NCBI GenBank assembly: GCA_017592775.1
Contig: JAGFNJ010000001.1
Span: 62,001-126,000 of the forward strand
DNA: 64,000 bases
Direction of reading: 5' to 3'
Origin: Candidatus Accumulibacter conexus
GTDB lineage: Bacteria > Pseudomonadota > Gammaproteobacteria > Burkholderiales > Rhodocyclaceae
Positions 35,044-43,527 of this stretch are shown in pieces. A program made the position numbers and the translations under genes. The first letter of the stretch is position 1, and the number at the start of each line of letters is the position of its first letter. Under the pieces are notes generated by a model. The model was given only the letters and a program-made list of their open reading frames with translations, was not told the DNA's origin and made no database searches.

Positions 35044-35979
35044 TCACTGGCGGTGCCGCGAGCGTCGGCGCGAGTCGGCGGTGCGGTTCGGCGGAACGTC
35101 GGCGCCGCTTCGTTGCCGGCCCGCCCAGTCCCTGGCAAACTGCCAGGCGACGCGGCCGCTGCGTGAACCGCGTTCAACCGCCCAGTTGAGGGCCGCCCGT
35201 TCGGTGCCGGCGATCTCGTCCGGCCGGCAACCGAAGGAACGCAGCCAGTGGGCGACGATGTCGAGGTAAGCCTCCTGGTCGAAGGGGTAGAACGAGATCC
35301 AGAGGCCGAAGCGCTCGGAGAGCGAGATCTTCTCCTCGATCGCCTCGCCGGGGTGGATCTCCTCGCCGACACGCCGGCTTTCGAGGTTCTCGGCGAAGTA
35401 CTCGGGCATCAGGTGACGGCGGTTCGAGGTCGCGTAGATCAGGACGTTCTCGGGCGCTGCCGCAAAGGAGCCGTCGAGCACCACCTTGAGCGCCTTGTAG
35501 CGCGCGTCTCCGGATTCGAACGAGAGGTCATCGCAGAAGATGATGAAACGCTCCGGGCGGTCCTCGAGCAGTTCGACGATCTGCGGCAGGTCGGTCAGCT
35601 CGTCCTTCTCGACCTCGATGACCCGCAGGCCCTGTGGCGCGTACTCGTTGAGCAGCGCCTTGATCAGCGATGACTTGCCCGAGCCGCGGGCACCGGTGAG
35701 CAGGACGTTGTTGGCCGGCAGGCCGGCGATGAACTGGCGCGTGTTGTTGTCGAGGCGAGCCTTCTGCTCGTCGATGTCGCGCAGGTCGGCGAGGCGGATT
35801 TGCGGCAGGCGGCGGATCGCCTGCAGGTAGCCGGAGCCGTGTGCGCCGCGCCAGCGGAAGGCGTGCGCCGCACTCCAGTCGGGAGCCGCTGCTGCCGTCG
35901 GCAGCAGCGGCTCGAGACGATCGAGGAGGCGCTCGGCGCGCGCGAGAAAAGAGGCCAGTTGCGCCAGTGAGTCGCTCAT
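35044..35979 (-). CDS. AAA-type ATP-binding protein, DUF815 family
   Basis: This 311-residue protein has a P-loop (LLTGARGSGKSSLIKALLNE) and a Walker B region (RFIIFCDDLSFE). Further conserved blocks are NVLIYATSNRRHLMPEYFAE, SLSERFGLWISFYPFDQEAY and, near the C-terminus, SRSGRVAWQFARDW. This is the DUF815 family of single-domain ATPases found in many proteobacteria; its cellular role is not established. The start is at 35979, where MSDSLAQLASFLARAERLLD begins. It precedes the Nudix gene in the same direction and diverges from mltA across 46 bp. Confidence 0.85.
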   Translation of the reverse strand: MSDSLAQLASFLARAERLLDRLEPLLPTAAAAPDWSAAHAFRWRGAHGSGYLQAIRRLPQIRLADLRDIDEQKARLDNNTRQFIAGLPANNVLLTGARGSGKSSLIKALLNEYAPQGLRVIEVEKDELTDLPQIVELLEDRPERFIIFCDDLSFESGDARYKALKVVLDGSFAAAPENVLIYATSNRRHLMPEYFAENLESRRVGEEIHPGEAIEEKISLSERFGLWISFYPFDQEAYLDIVAHWLRSFGCRPDEIAGTERAALNWAVERGSRSGRVAWQFARDWAGRQRSGADVPPNRTADSRRRSRHRQ

Positions 35980-35986
35980 CGAACAG

Positions 35987-35992
35987 TATACT
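35987..35992 (+). promoter_or_regulatory. Candidate -10 box for mltA
   Basis: TATACT lies 33 bp before mltA in the 46-bp divergent gap. A -35 of good quality is not apparent, so this is a weak call. Confidence 0.3.
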
Positions 35993-36025
35993 GGGCGGGT
36001 TGCAGGAACCCGACACTCTAGCCAA

Positions 36026-37261
36026 ATGACCCGCAAAAGCCAATCACGTTGCCTCATCATCGCCGCCCTGGCGCTGCTCCTTGCCGCCTGCGGCAGCCCC
36101 GGCAAGCCGCCGGCAGGCAGCGCCACCAGTGCCGCTGCCTGCCCGCCCTGCCCGGAGTGCCCCGCGGCGGCACCGGCCGCCGCCGGCAAGGCCGACGCGA
36201 AGCCACTGCAGGCGGCCCGCTGGAGTGATCTGCCGGGCTGGAGCGACGACGACCTCGCCGCCGCCTGGCTGCCCTTCCTGCAGTCGTGTCGCGGCCTCGC
36301 CAGCCGGTCGCACTGGCCGCAATGGAAAGCCGTCTGTGACGAGGCAAGGGCCATGGCGGCGCCGACAGCACCTGCCGTCAGGCGTTTCTTCGAGTCGTGG
36401 CTGCAACCCTGGCTGCTGACGAATCCCGATGGTTCGACGCGTGGCCTGGTGACCGGCTACTATGAACCGCTGCTGCGTGGCTCGCGCACCCGCGGCCAGC
36501 CCTATCTGCAGCCGGTGCTCGGCGTCCCTCCCGACCTGCTGACGATCGACCTCGGCAACGTCCTGCCCGAACTGAAGAACATGCGCCTGCGCGGTCGCCT
36601 GCAGGGCAACAAGGTCGTTCCATACTTCTCGCGCGCCGAGATCGGCAAGCGTGCGAACGAAGGCGGTGATCGGGTGCTGCTCTACGTCGACGACCCGGTC
36701 GAGCTGTTCTTCCTGCAGGTGCAGGGCTCGGGGCGTGTGCAGTTGCCGGATGGCAGCAAGCTGCGACTGGCATATGGCGACCAGAACGGCCACCCCTATC
36801 AGTCGATCGGTCGTGTCCTGGTCGACCGGGGCGAGATGAGCCTCGAACAGGCGTCGATGCAGTCGATCAAGCAGTGGGCGCGCGCCAACCCGAGCCGGCT
36901 GAGCGAGCTGCTGAACGCCAACCCGAGTTACGTCTTCTTCCGCGAGGAAGCGATCCGGGGCAAGGACGGCGACGGCCCGAACGGTGCCCTGGGCGTACCG
37001 CTGACCCCGGAGCGCAGCATCGCCGTCGATCCCCGTCACGTTGCCCTCGGCGCCCCGGTGTTTCTGGCGACGACCCAGCCCGATTCGGCGCAACCCTGGC
37101 GGCGGCTGGTGATGGCGCAGGACACCGGCGGCGCCATCCGTGGCGTCGTCCGTGCCGACCTCTTCTGGGGCTTCGGCGCCGCCGCCGGCAACCAGGCCGG
37201 GCGGATGAAGCAGCAGGGGCAGATGTGGGTCCTGCTGCCGGCAGGCGCCGCACCACCGTAG
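36026..37261 (+). CDS. mltA: Membrane-bound lytic murein transglycosylase A
   Basis: MltA cleaves glycan strands of peptidoglycan, leaving 1,6-anhydromuramic ends. The 411 residues start with a lipoprotein signal ending LALLLAAC (Cys22). The MltA domain follows (about 120-290, with GLVTGYYEPLLRGSRTRGQP and DPVELFFLQVQGSGRVQLPD), then the 3D domain with MAQDTGGAIRGVVRADLFWG, whose Asp is the expected catalytic residue. A Cys-rich spacer (ACPPCPECP) lies after the signal. It diverges from the DUF815 gene. A weak hairpin follows the stop. Confidence 0.95.
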   Translation: MTRKSQSRCLIIAALALLLAACGSPGKPPAGSATSAAACPPCPECPAAAPAAAGKADAKPLQAARWSDLPGWSDDDLAAAWLPFLQSCRGLASRSHWPQWKAVCDEARAMAAPTAPAVRRFFESWLQPWLLTNPDGSTRGLVTGYYEPLLRGSRTRGQPYLQPVLGVPPDLLTIDLGNVLPELKNMRLRGRLQGNKVVPYFSRAEIGKRANEGGDRVLLYVDDPVELFFLQVQGSGRVQLPDGSKLRLAYGDQNGHPYQSIGRVLVDRGEMSLEQASMQSIKQWARANPSRLSELLNANPSYVFFREEAIRGKDGDGPNGALGVPLTPERSIAVDPRHVALGAPVFLATTQPDSAQPWRRLVMAQDTGGAIRGVVRADLFWGFGAAAGNQAGRMKQQGQMWVLLPAGAAPP

Positions 37262-37280
37262 GTCGCCGTGGTTGCGGCCG

Positions 37281-37300
37281 GGGGCTGATCCGCCCCGTTC
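37281..37300 (+). terminator. Possible weak terminator after mltA
   Basis: A five-pair stem GGGGC / GCCCC with a six-base loop is followed by GTTCT. The T-run is poor, so termination efficiency is doubtful. Confidence 0.3.
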
Positions 37301-37389
37301 TGGTGCGTCGGGTCTTGCCGATGCATCATCGGTGTGCGTACAGCCGCCCTTCGCCGCCGACAATGGTCGATTCCGGGGCGTGACAAGCC

Positions 37390-37405
37390 TGGAACGGGAT
37401 TTGCT
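37390..37405 (+). promoter_or_regulatory. Sigma-54 promoter of the ammonium transporter gene
   Basis: TGGAACGGGATTTGCT has GG (-24) and GC (-12) separated by exactly 10 bases and matches TGGCACG-N4-TTGCW at all but one fixed position. It lies 33 bp before the amt start. A poor NtrC-like repeat at 37323-37337 is the only upstream candidate for an enhancer. Confidence 0.78.
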
Positions 37406-37437
37406 TGATGGCTCCATCACGAAACCCTGGAGGAGCC

Positions 37438-38640
37438 ATGGAAGCACTCAAGTCTGGTAGCGACGTTCTCTTCATTCTGCTCGGCGGCATCATGGTGCTG
37501 GCGATGCATTCCGGCTTTGCCTTTCTCGAACTGGGGACGGTACGCAAGAAGAGCCAGGTCAATGCGCTGGTGAAAATCCTGACCGATTTCTCGGTGTCGA
37601 CCATCGCCTATTTCTTTGTCGGTTACAGCATCGCCTACGGCGTGAACTTCTTCGCTGGTGCCGACACGCTGCTCGAGAAGAACGGTTTCGAGCTGACCAA
37701 GTTCTTCTTCCTGCTGACCTTCGCGGCGGCGATCCCGGCGATCATCTCGGGCGGCATCGCCGAACGGGCCCGCTTCTATCCGCAACTGGCAGCGACCTTC
37801 CTGATCGTCGCCCTGATCTATCCGTTGTTCGAGGGCATCGCCTGGAACCAGGCCTTCGGCATCCAGGCGTGGCTCAAGGCGACTTACGGCGAGGAGTTCC
37901 ACGATTTCGCCGGCTCTGTCGTGGTGCACGCGATGGGTGGCTGGATCGCGCTGCCGGCGGTCCTGCTGCTCGGTGCGCGTTACGGCCGCTACACGAAGGA
38001 GGGCAGGGTGTCTGCGCACCCGCCGTCATCGATTCCCTTCCTCGCTCTCGGCGCGTGGATTCTGACCGTCGGCTGGTTCGGCTTCAACGTCATGAGCGCG
38101 CAGACGATCGACAAGATCTCGGGGTTGGTGGCGATGAATTCGCTGATGGCGATGGCCGGCGGCACCCTGGTGGCGATGGTGGCTGGCAGGAACGACCCGG
38201 GTTTCGTCCATAACGGCCCGCTCGCCGGTCTGGTTGCCGTCTGCGCCGGCTCCGACCTGATGCACCCGATGGGCGCGCTGGTCGTCGGCGGTGTGGCGGG
38301 CGGCCTCTTCGTGCTGATGTTCACGCTGACCCAGAACCGCTGGAAGATCGACGATGTCCTCGGCGTCTGGCCGCTGCATGGCCTGTGTGGCGCCTGGGGT
38401 GGTCTCGCCGCCGGCATCTTCGGCAGCAAGGCGCTCGGTGGCGTCGGCGGCGTGGCGTTCATGCCGCAGCTCCTGATGACCGCGCTGGCGATCAGCATCG
38501 CCCTGGTCGGCGGCGCCGTGGTCTACGGGTTGCTGAAGAGCACCGTCGGGCTGCGCCTCGATCGCGAACAGGAGTACAACGGCGCCGATCTGTCGATCCA
38601 CAGGATCACGGCGACGCCGGAACGCGAGACGAACTGGTAG
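37438..38640 (+). CDS. amt: Ammonium transporter, Amt family (stand-alone copy)
   Basis: Amt proteins move ammonium or ammonia across the inner membrane. The 400 residues have about eleven membrane segments and the twin pore histidines (VVVHAMGGW and GVWPLHGLCGAWGG). The FLELGTVRKKSQVNALVKI start and ISGGIAERARFYPQL are also typical. The C-terminal tail (YNGADLSIHRI) is the type that can meet a PII protein. It differs from the second copy at 46132 in lacking a signal peptide and an adjacent glnK. GGAGGAG precedes the ATG 37438. Its sigma-54 promoter implies induction on nitrogen limitation. Confidence 0.92.
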   Translation: MEALKSGSDVLFILLGGIMVLAMHSGFAFLELGTVRKKSQVNALVKILTDFSVSTIAYFFVGYSIAYGVNFFAGADTLLEKNGFELTKFFFLLTFAAAIPAIISGGIAERARFYPQLAATFLIVALIYPLFEGIAWNQAFGIQAWLKATYGEEFHDFAGSVVVHAMGGWIALPAVLLLGARYGRYTKEGRVSAHPPSSIPFLALGAWILTVGWFGFNVMSAQTIDKISGLVAMNSLMAMAGGTLVAMVAGRNDPGFVHNGPLAGLVAVCAGSDLMHPMGALVVGGVAGGLFVLMFTLTQNRWKIDDVLGVWPLHGLCGAWGGLAAGIFGSKALGGVGGVAFMPQLLMTALAISIALVGGAVVYGLLKSTVGLRLDREQEYNGADLSIHRITATPERETNW

Positions 38641-38746
38641 GGAGGTCCTCGGAGGGAGCCCGGGCTGGCGACGATGGTCGGCAGCCTCGGGCGTTGTCAG
38701 ATTTCCGGCATCGGCCGGGAAGCCCGGAACCCCCCTGGGTCGCTGC

Positions 38747-39514
38747 CTACAGGTTGCAGAACAGCATGTCGAACTCGACGTCGCTGTCGCAGTGGCGGGG
38801 TCGATGGTCGCTGTCGGGGCGGGTGAAGCGGATGTTCAGCGCGTACTTGTTGGCGCTGATCTCGGGAATGTAGGGATCGTGCAGCTTGAGCGAGATGCGG
38901 ACCATCTGCGACGTGCTCTGGACGTTGCTGCCGCCGAGCATCAGCTGGAAAGCTCCGCCACTGGCGACATGATGCTCCGAGCGGCCACTGGCGCGCAGCA
39001 GGCGGAGGACGATCGTCAGGGCGTCACGCAGCGGCAGCAGCGGCTGCAACCACGCGAGCAGCGCGTCGCGGCGAACGTCGGGCGGCTGATGCCGCCAGTA
39101 GTGGTAAGAGGGGAGATCGAACTCGCAGACGCCGCCGGGGATGCTGGCACGACTCTTGATGCTCATCAGCCAGTCATTGTCGCGCAGGTGCTGGCCGATC
39201 TTGCCCGCCATCCCGAGCAACGCCGCCGAGGCGTTCTCGATCTCGTAGAGCGCGCCCGAGAGCGCATCCTCCGAAATGTCCGGATTGTTGCGAAAAGCCA
39301 ACAGGCTCTGGCGCTGCCGCTCGAGTTCCTGTATCAGGTCCATCTTCAGGTCGGCGCGGCCGGCCACGTCGAGGATCTCGAACAGGGTCAGGAGGACGAC
39401 ATGGTGCTCCTGCGAGCCGTCCCGCTGCATGAAGCTGCTCAGTTTGTGGAACAAATCCTCCAGTCGCAGCAGTGTGCGTATGCGCTCATTGAAGGGATAT
39501 TCGTAGGTGATCAC
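38747..39514 (-). CDS. zapD: Cell division protein ZapD
   Basis: ZapD bundles FtsZ filaments at the division site. The 255 residues show the family sequences ITYEYPFNERIRTLLRLEDL, HVVLLTLFEILDVAGRADLK, GGVCEFDLPSYHYWRHQP and the C-terminal SANKYALNIRFTRPDSDHRP. It starts with GTG at 39514 and is followed, in transcription order, by nothing close. The neighbour upstream is coaE, the conserved coaE-zapD pairing of beta- and gammaproteobacteria. The 106 bp to the amt gene contain no recognised feature. Confidence 0.95.
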   Translation of the reverse strand: MITYEYPFNERIRTLLRLEDLFHKLSSFMQRDGSQEHHVVLLTLFEILDVAGRADLKMDLIQELERQRQSLLAFRNNPDISEDALSGALYEIENASAALLGMAGKIGQHLRDNDWLMSIKSRASIPGGVCEFDLPSYHYWRHQPPDVRRDALLAWLQPLLPLRDALTIVLRLLRASGRSEHHVASGGAFQLMLGGSNVQSTSQMVRISLKLHDPYIPEISANKYALNIRFTRPDSDHRPRHCDSDVEFDMLFCNL

Positions 39515-39574
39515 ACTGCCGCCGGCATCGGAATGGACGATTTCTGATGATTCTGAAGCATTTGCAGCAAAACC

Positions 39575-40198
39575 TCAACGGCTGACATGAGCTTTCGCCG
39601 CCGCCAGTTCAAGATAGCGGCGGTGCAGGGCTTCGACCTGCGGCATGAGGAGTTCGATGGTTCCGTCGTTGCGCACCACATCGTCCGCTGCCGCGCGACG
39701 CTCGTCGCGCGACGCCTGGCTGGCGATGATCGCCCGTACCTCGTCCGGGGTAAGCCCGCTGCGGGCCATCACGCGCGCAATCTGTATCTCCTCGCTGCAG
39801 TCGACGACCAGAATGCGGTCGGTCCGCTGACGATAGGTCCTCGATTCAACGAGCAGTGGAACCACCAGAACGACGTAGGGAGCGGTGGTCTCGGCGGCGC
39901 AGCACTCTTCGCTTCGCTGTCGGATCAACGGATGCAGGATGGCCTCGAGTGTTGCCCTGGTGGCATGGTCGGCGAACACCAGGCGGCGCATCGCGGCACG
40001 GTCCAGCCCGCCGTCCGCGCGCACGACGGCGTTGCCGAAGGCGCTGGCAATGGCCGCCATCGCGCCACCATCGGCCGCCGTCAGCTGGTGCGCAATGAGA
40101 TCCGTATCGACCAGAGCCGCGCCTCGCCCGGCAAGGAGGTCGGCGACCGTGCTCTTGCCGCTGCCGATGCCGCCGGTGAGGCCGACGACGAAGCTCAT
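39575..40198 (-). CDS. coaE: Dephospho-CoA kinase
   Basis: CoaE phosphorylates the 3'-hydroxyl of dephospho-CoA, the last step of coenzyme A synthesis. The 207 residues have the P-loop [32 protein letters not shown], the conserved [12 protein letters not shown] helix, [11 protein letters not shown] and [20 protein letters not shown]. The N-terminus overlaps the SPOR gene stop by 4 bp, so the two are coupled. Confidence 0.96.
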   Translation of the reverse strand: MSFVVGLTGGIGSGKSTVADLLAGRGAALVDTDLIAHQLTAADGGAMAAIASAFGNAVVRADGGLDRAAMRRLVFADHATRATLEAILHPLIRQRSEECCAAETTAPYVVLVVPLLVESRTYRQRTDRILVVDCSEEIQIARVMARSGLTPDEVRAIIASQASRDERRAAADDVVRNDGTIELLMPQVEALHRRYLELAAAKAHVSR

Positions 40199-40893
40199 GG
40201 CGCACTCGCCGGGGCTACGGCACAGGCCTTGGCCACAGCCTTGGGCAGGCGTGCGGCGATCGACCGCTGCACGGCCTCGGCCTGCGCCGACGGGCCGCGC
40301 AGCTCGAGCACCACATACGCCGGTTTCCCCTTGCGTTCGCCCATCTTCGCCGACTTGACTCCTTTCGCACGCAGTGTTTCGAGGCCGGCATTGGCTGCCT
40401 CCTCCGTGCGGTAGGTGCCGAGCGAGATGGCCAGTTGATTCGGTCCGCTGGCCTGGACGACGAAGAAATCGTCGACGCCGAGCTGTTGCAGCTCGGCAGT
40501 CTTCTTGCCGACTTCCTCCTTGTTGGCCAGCGGTGGAATGTACACCCAGTAGCCACTGTTCTCATTCACCGTGCGGCGGCTCGTCCGGAACTCGGCGAAG
40601 TCCTCACGCAGCATCTGCTCGATCTCGTCGGCCTCGCCGGTTGCCAGATCACTCCAGATGCGGCAGCTTTCGCTCGCCTTGCGCGCGGCCGGAATGCCAC
40701 CGTTTTCGCTCTGCCCGGCCAACTGTGGCGGCTCGCCGCGAGAGACGACGACGATGCGTTCGGGCAGCAGTTGCTGCTCGAGGCGGTGCGAATCCGCTTC
40801 GGCCGTGACGCCAAGATAGCCTTGCGCCCAGACGAAAAGCAGCAGGTTGGCGAGAACGAGGGCGAAAACGACCAGACGCATCGTATTTGGCAT
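40195..40893 (-). CDS. SPOR-domain membrane protein
   Basis: This 232-residue protein has one N-terminal membrane segment ([20 protein letters not shown]) and a C-terminal SPOR-type domain (about 110-195: [49 protein letters not shown]). SPOR domains bind septal peptidoglycan lacking stem peptides, which suits a gene beside zapD. The start at 40893 touches the trpB2 stop; an ATG four codons downstream is also possible. The exact role is unknown. Confidence 0.82.
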   Translation of the reverse strand: MPNTMRLVVFALVLANLLLFVWAQGYLGVTAEADSHRLEQQLLPERIVVVSRGEPPQLAGQSENGGIPAARKASESCRIWSDLATGEADEIEQMLREDFAEFRTSRRTVNENSGYWVYIPPLANKEEVGKKTAELQQLGVDDFFVVQASGPNQLAISLGTYRTEEAANAGLETLRAKGVKSAKMGERKGKPAYVVLELRGPSAQAEAVQRSIAARLPKAVAKACAVAPASAP

Positions 40894-42254
40894 CAGAGCT
40901 GTGGCAGATGCTCCAGTGAAGCCCGGATCGCCTCCTGCGGGTACTCGAAGTCCTCGAGCTCACCAGCGAAATAGCGGTCGTAGGCGGCCATGTCGAAATG
41001 ACCGTGGCCAGTGAGATTGAAGAAGATCGTCCTGCTCTCGCCAGTTTCGCGGCAGCGCACGGCCTCGTCGATCGCTGCGCGAATGGCATGGTTCGACTCC
41101 GGTGCCGGAATCACTCCCTCGGCGCGCGCAAACATCACGCCCGCTTCGAAGGTCGCCAGTTGCGCCACGGCAACCGCCTCGATCAGTCCGTCGTGATAGA
41201 GCTGCGAGACGAGCGGCGAGTCGCCGTGGTAACGCAGGCCACCGGCATGAATTCCCGGCGGCATGAAGTCGTGGCCGAGGGTGTACATCTTCATCAACGG
41301 AGTGAAGCCCGAGGCATCGCCGAAATCGTAGGCGTAGGCCCCTTTGGTCAGCGTCGGACAGGATGTCGGTTCGACCGCCACCAGTCGCGTCGGGCGGCCG
41401 TTGCGCCCGCCGGCGGCATTCTCGGCGATGAAAGGGAAAGCGACGCCGGCGAAGGACGAGCCGCCGCCACACGGCGCAAAGACGACATCTGGCCAGTCAC
41501 CAGCCTTTTCAAACTGCTTCTTCGCTTCCTGACCGATGATGGTCTGGTGCAGCGCGACGTGATTGAGGACCGAGCCGAGCGCATAGCTGGTGTCGGAGCG
41601 CGAAGCCGCCTCCTCGACAGCCTCGGAAATCGCGATCCCGAGCGAACCCTGGTTTTCCGGATCGCGGGCGAGCAGATCGCGGCCGGTCTGCGTCATCGCC
41701 GAAGGGCTGGCAAAGACCTCGGCGCCCCAAGTCTGCATCATCGAGCGGCGGAAGGGTTTTTGCTCGTAGCTGATCCGGACCATGTAGACACGCACTTCGA
41801 GACCGAACATCTGGCCGGCAAAAGCCATCGAGCAGCCCCACTGCCCGGCACCGGTTTCGGTGGTGATGCGCCGGATCCCTGCCTGCTGGTTGTAGTAGGC
41901 CTGCGGCACGGCGGTGTTCGGCTTGTGCGATCCGGCGGGCGAAACGCCCTCGTACTTGTAGAAGATCCTGGCCGGCGTCTGCAGCACTTCCTCGAGCCTG
42001 CGCGCACGAATCAGCGGCGATGGCCGCCACAGGCGATAGATCTGCCGCACCGGCTCAGGGATCGGAATCCATCGCTCGGCCGACATTTCCTGTTCGAGGA
42101 TGGCCATCGGGAAGATCATTCCCATCTGCTCCGGCGATACCGGACTGCCATCGGCTGCCAACGGCGGCGGTGGTGGCGTCGGCATGTCGGCGACAACGTT
42201 GTACCAGTGGGTGGGGATTTCCGATTGCTCGAGCGTGATGCGAAGCGATTCCAC
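40893..42254 (-). CDS. TrpB2-type tryptophan synthase beta chain
   Basis: This PLP enzyme of 453 residues belongs to the TrpB2 (TrpB-like) branch. The N-terminus is extended ([20 protein letters not shown]), PLP would bind at the Lys of [11 protein letters not shown], the Glu of [15 protein letters not shown] is conserved, and the phosphate loop is [15 protein letters not shown]. TrpB2 enzymes condense indole with serine or O-phosphoserine and often act without TrpA. No other trp gene is in the window, which fits a stand-alone salvage role. Its relation to the coupled SPOR and coaE genes is unclear. Confidence 0.9.
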   Translation of the reverse strand: MESLRITLEQSEIPTHWYNVVADMPTPPPPPLAADGSPVSPEQMGMIFPMAILEQEMSAERWIPIPEPVRQIYRLWRPSPLIRARRLEEVLQTPARIFYKYEGVSPAGSHKPNTAVPQAYYNQQAGIRRITTETGAGQWGCSMAFAGQMFGLEVRVYMVRISYEQKPFRRSMMQTWGAEVFASPSAMTQTGRDLLARDPENQGSLGIAISEAVEEAASRSDTSYALGSVLNHVALHQTIIGQEAKKQFEKAGDWPDVVFAPCGGGSSFAGVAFPFIAENAAGGRNGRPTRLVAVEPTSCPTLTKGAYAYDFGDASGFTPLMKMYTLGHDFMPPGIHAGGLRYHGDSPLVSQLYHDGLIEAVAVAQLATFEAGVMFARAEGVIPAPESNHAIRAAIDEAVRCRETGESRTIFFNLTGHGHFDMAAYDRYFAGELEDFEYPQEAIRASLEHLPQL

Positions 42255-42275
42255 AAGGCCTCCCTGTTGTGTTTG

Positions 42276-42314
42276 GCGGACGGTTTTCCCGAGTATACCC
42301 CGGGATCCGTCCGC
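42276..42314. repeat. Inverted repeat between trpB2 and speD
   Basis: An eight-base perfect inverted repeat (GCGGACGG / CCGTCCGC) encloses an inner TCCC/GGGA stem. Its right arm reaches the speD stop codon. Read leftward, it would form a hairpin in the leader of trpB2; the loop holds TATACT (42297-42292), a possible -10 box for trpB2. There is no T-run. Confidence 0.45.
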
Positions 42315-42733
42315 TAATCATTGTTGCCGTCGGGGTTTGAAGCCTCGGCAGGGGCCGGGCCAGTGGGGCTGCCTCGCTCCATTTCGCGCTGCACGAGCCG
42401 ACCCGGCGCGAAGGCGGCGATCAGCTGCCGACAGGCCTGGCGCGCTGCGCCGCTGTTGTCCTGACTGAAGTTGCAGACATAGAGGTCGAGCGTCACTGCC
42501 GCCGACTCCGGCCAGGTGTGCACCGCCAGATGCGACTCGGCGAGCACCACCGCTCCGGTGGCGCCGGACGCCTCGCTGCTGCCGCCGAACTGGTGGAAAA
42601 CCTCTGCCAGTGGCGTCAGTCCCGGCAGCGAACAGACGGCCAGGCAGAGTTCGCGCAGGGCGCCGGCGTCATCGAGCAGCCGTCGCTCACAGCGGCATCC
42701 GTAGAGTTCGGCGGTCAGGTGCAGACCATGCAT
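42314..42733 (-). CDS. speD: S-adenosylmethionine decarboxylase proenzyme
   Basis: The enzyme makes decarboxylated SAM, the aminopropyl donor for spermidine. The 139-residue proenzyme cleaves itself to form a pyruvoyl group; the cleavage site is the Ser of [16 protein letters not shown], and a conserved Cys follows in [12 protein letters not shown]. It is of the short bacterial type 1b class. The tail after residue 115 is Pro-rich and non-conserved. Spermidine synthase is not adjacent. Confidence 0.92.
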   Translation of the reverse strand: MHGLHLTAELYGCRCERRLLDDAGALRELCLAVCSLPGLTPLAEVFHQFGGSSEASGATGAVVLAESHLAVHTWPESAAVTLDLYVCNFSQDNSGAARQACRQLIAAFAPGRLVQREMERGSPTGPAPAEASNPDGNND

Positions 42734-42827
42734 CGCAAGCTCCGGGACATCCGGCGGGCGGCGCAGTGGCCGCGCCTGCGCCGGCCTCTGCGGCCCGCCT
42801 GCCGCTCCTGCCGGCAGGCGGTTGCCG

Positions 42828-43319
42828 TCAGCCTTTCGGCACGTAGTTGGTGCTGGTTCCGGTGACCCGGCCGTCGGTGCCGAAGTGGACGTTGAAATAC
42901 CATTCCATGCCGGAGTCCACCTTCGTTTTCCAGTCCCAGATCGTCTCCCGCTTGAGCGGAAAATAGGTTTCGTGAGCCGGTCGACCGAGCAGGCGTCGCA
43001 CCTGGTCGCGACTCATGCCAACGCTGACCCTGGCGAAGTTCTCCTCGGTCAGCACCTGCTGAATCTCGCGCAGCACGTCGTCCGGACCGATGACGACGAG
43101 GTAGTTGACGATCCCTTGCGGCGTGCGCGGATACTCCCAGACGCGCGAACCATCTGCCTCCCGCCATTCCAGCGTCGGCTGGCCCAGCACGGCCTTCACT
43201 TCGCTGGCCGTGCTGCTGCCGGGCCGCAGCCTGCCCAGCAGCTCAGCGTCGCAACCGGCGAGGGCGCCGACCAGCAGCGCGCCGAGAATGATGCCTGCCG
43301 ACACGACGCTCTTGAACAT
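42828..43319 (-). CDS. BamE-like (SmpA/OmlA domain) lipoprotein
   Basis: This 163-residue protein has a lipoprotein signal ending LVGALAGC and two copies of the short SmpA/OmlA motif: LRPGSSTASEVKAVLGQPTL and VSVGMSRDQVRRLLGRPAHE. The fold is the one used by BamE, but the protein is longer, duplicated and away from any bam gene, so it should not be called BamE outright. The ATG at 43319 has GGAG eight bases upstream and is preferred to that at 43343. A TATACT box (43373-43368) stands about 50 bp upstream as a weak promoter candidate. Confidence 0.82.
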   Translation of the reverse strand: MFKSVVSAGIILGALLVGALAGCDAELLGRLRPGSSTASEVKAVLGQPTLEWREADGSRVWEYPRTPQGIVNYLVVIGPDDVLREIQQVLTEENFARVSVGMSRDQVRRLLGRPAHETYFPLKRETIWDWKTKVDSGMEWYFNVHFGTDGRVTGTSTNYVPKG

Positions 43320-43527
43320 GCCCAGTGCTCCAGATTCTGCCACCAGCAGTGGTGGCTTCCAGGCGCGAGTATAGACGATGCGGCCGAGGCAAGTCCGCTG
43401 CGCGTCGGCTGCTCCCGACGGCAGCGCGTGCCGGCCGTTCTGCAGCGGCCGCGCTTGCCGCTACGGGTCACGCCCGTTCTGGGCAGGACGCCCGCAGCGC
43501 GTCGTCCGGGTGCGCGGTGGAAGCAGT

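Noticed and set aside
37323..37337. NtrC-like repeat (GCATC-N5-TGTGC) upstream of the stand-alone amt gene
   Set aside because: Each half has a mismatch and the arms pair poorly. It is mentioned with the promoter but not called as a site.
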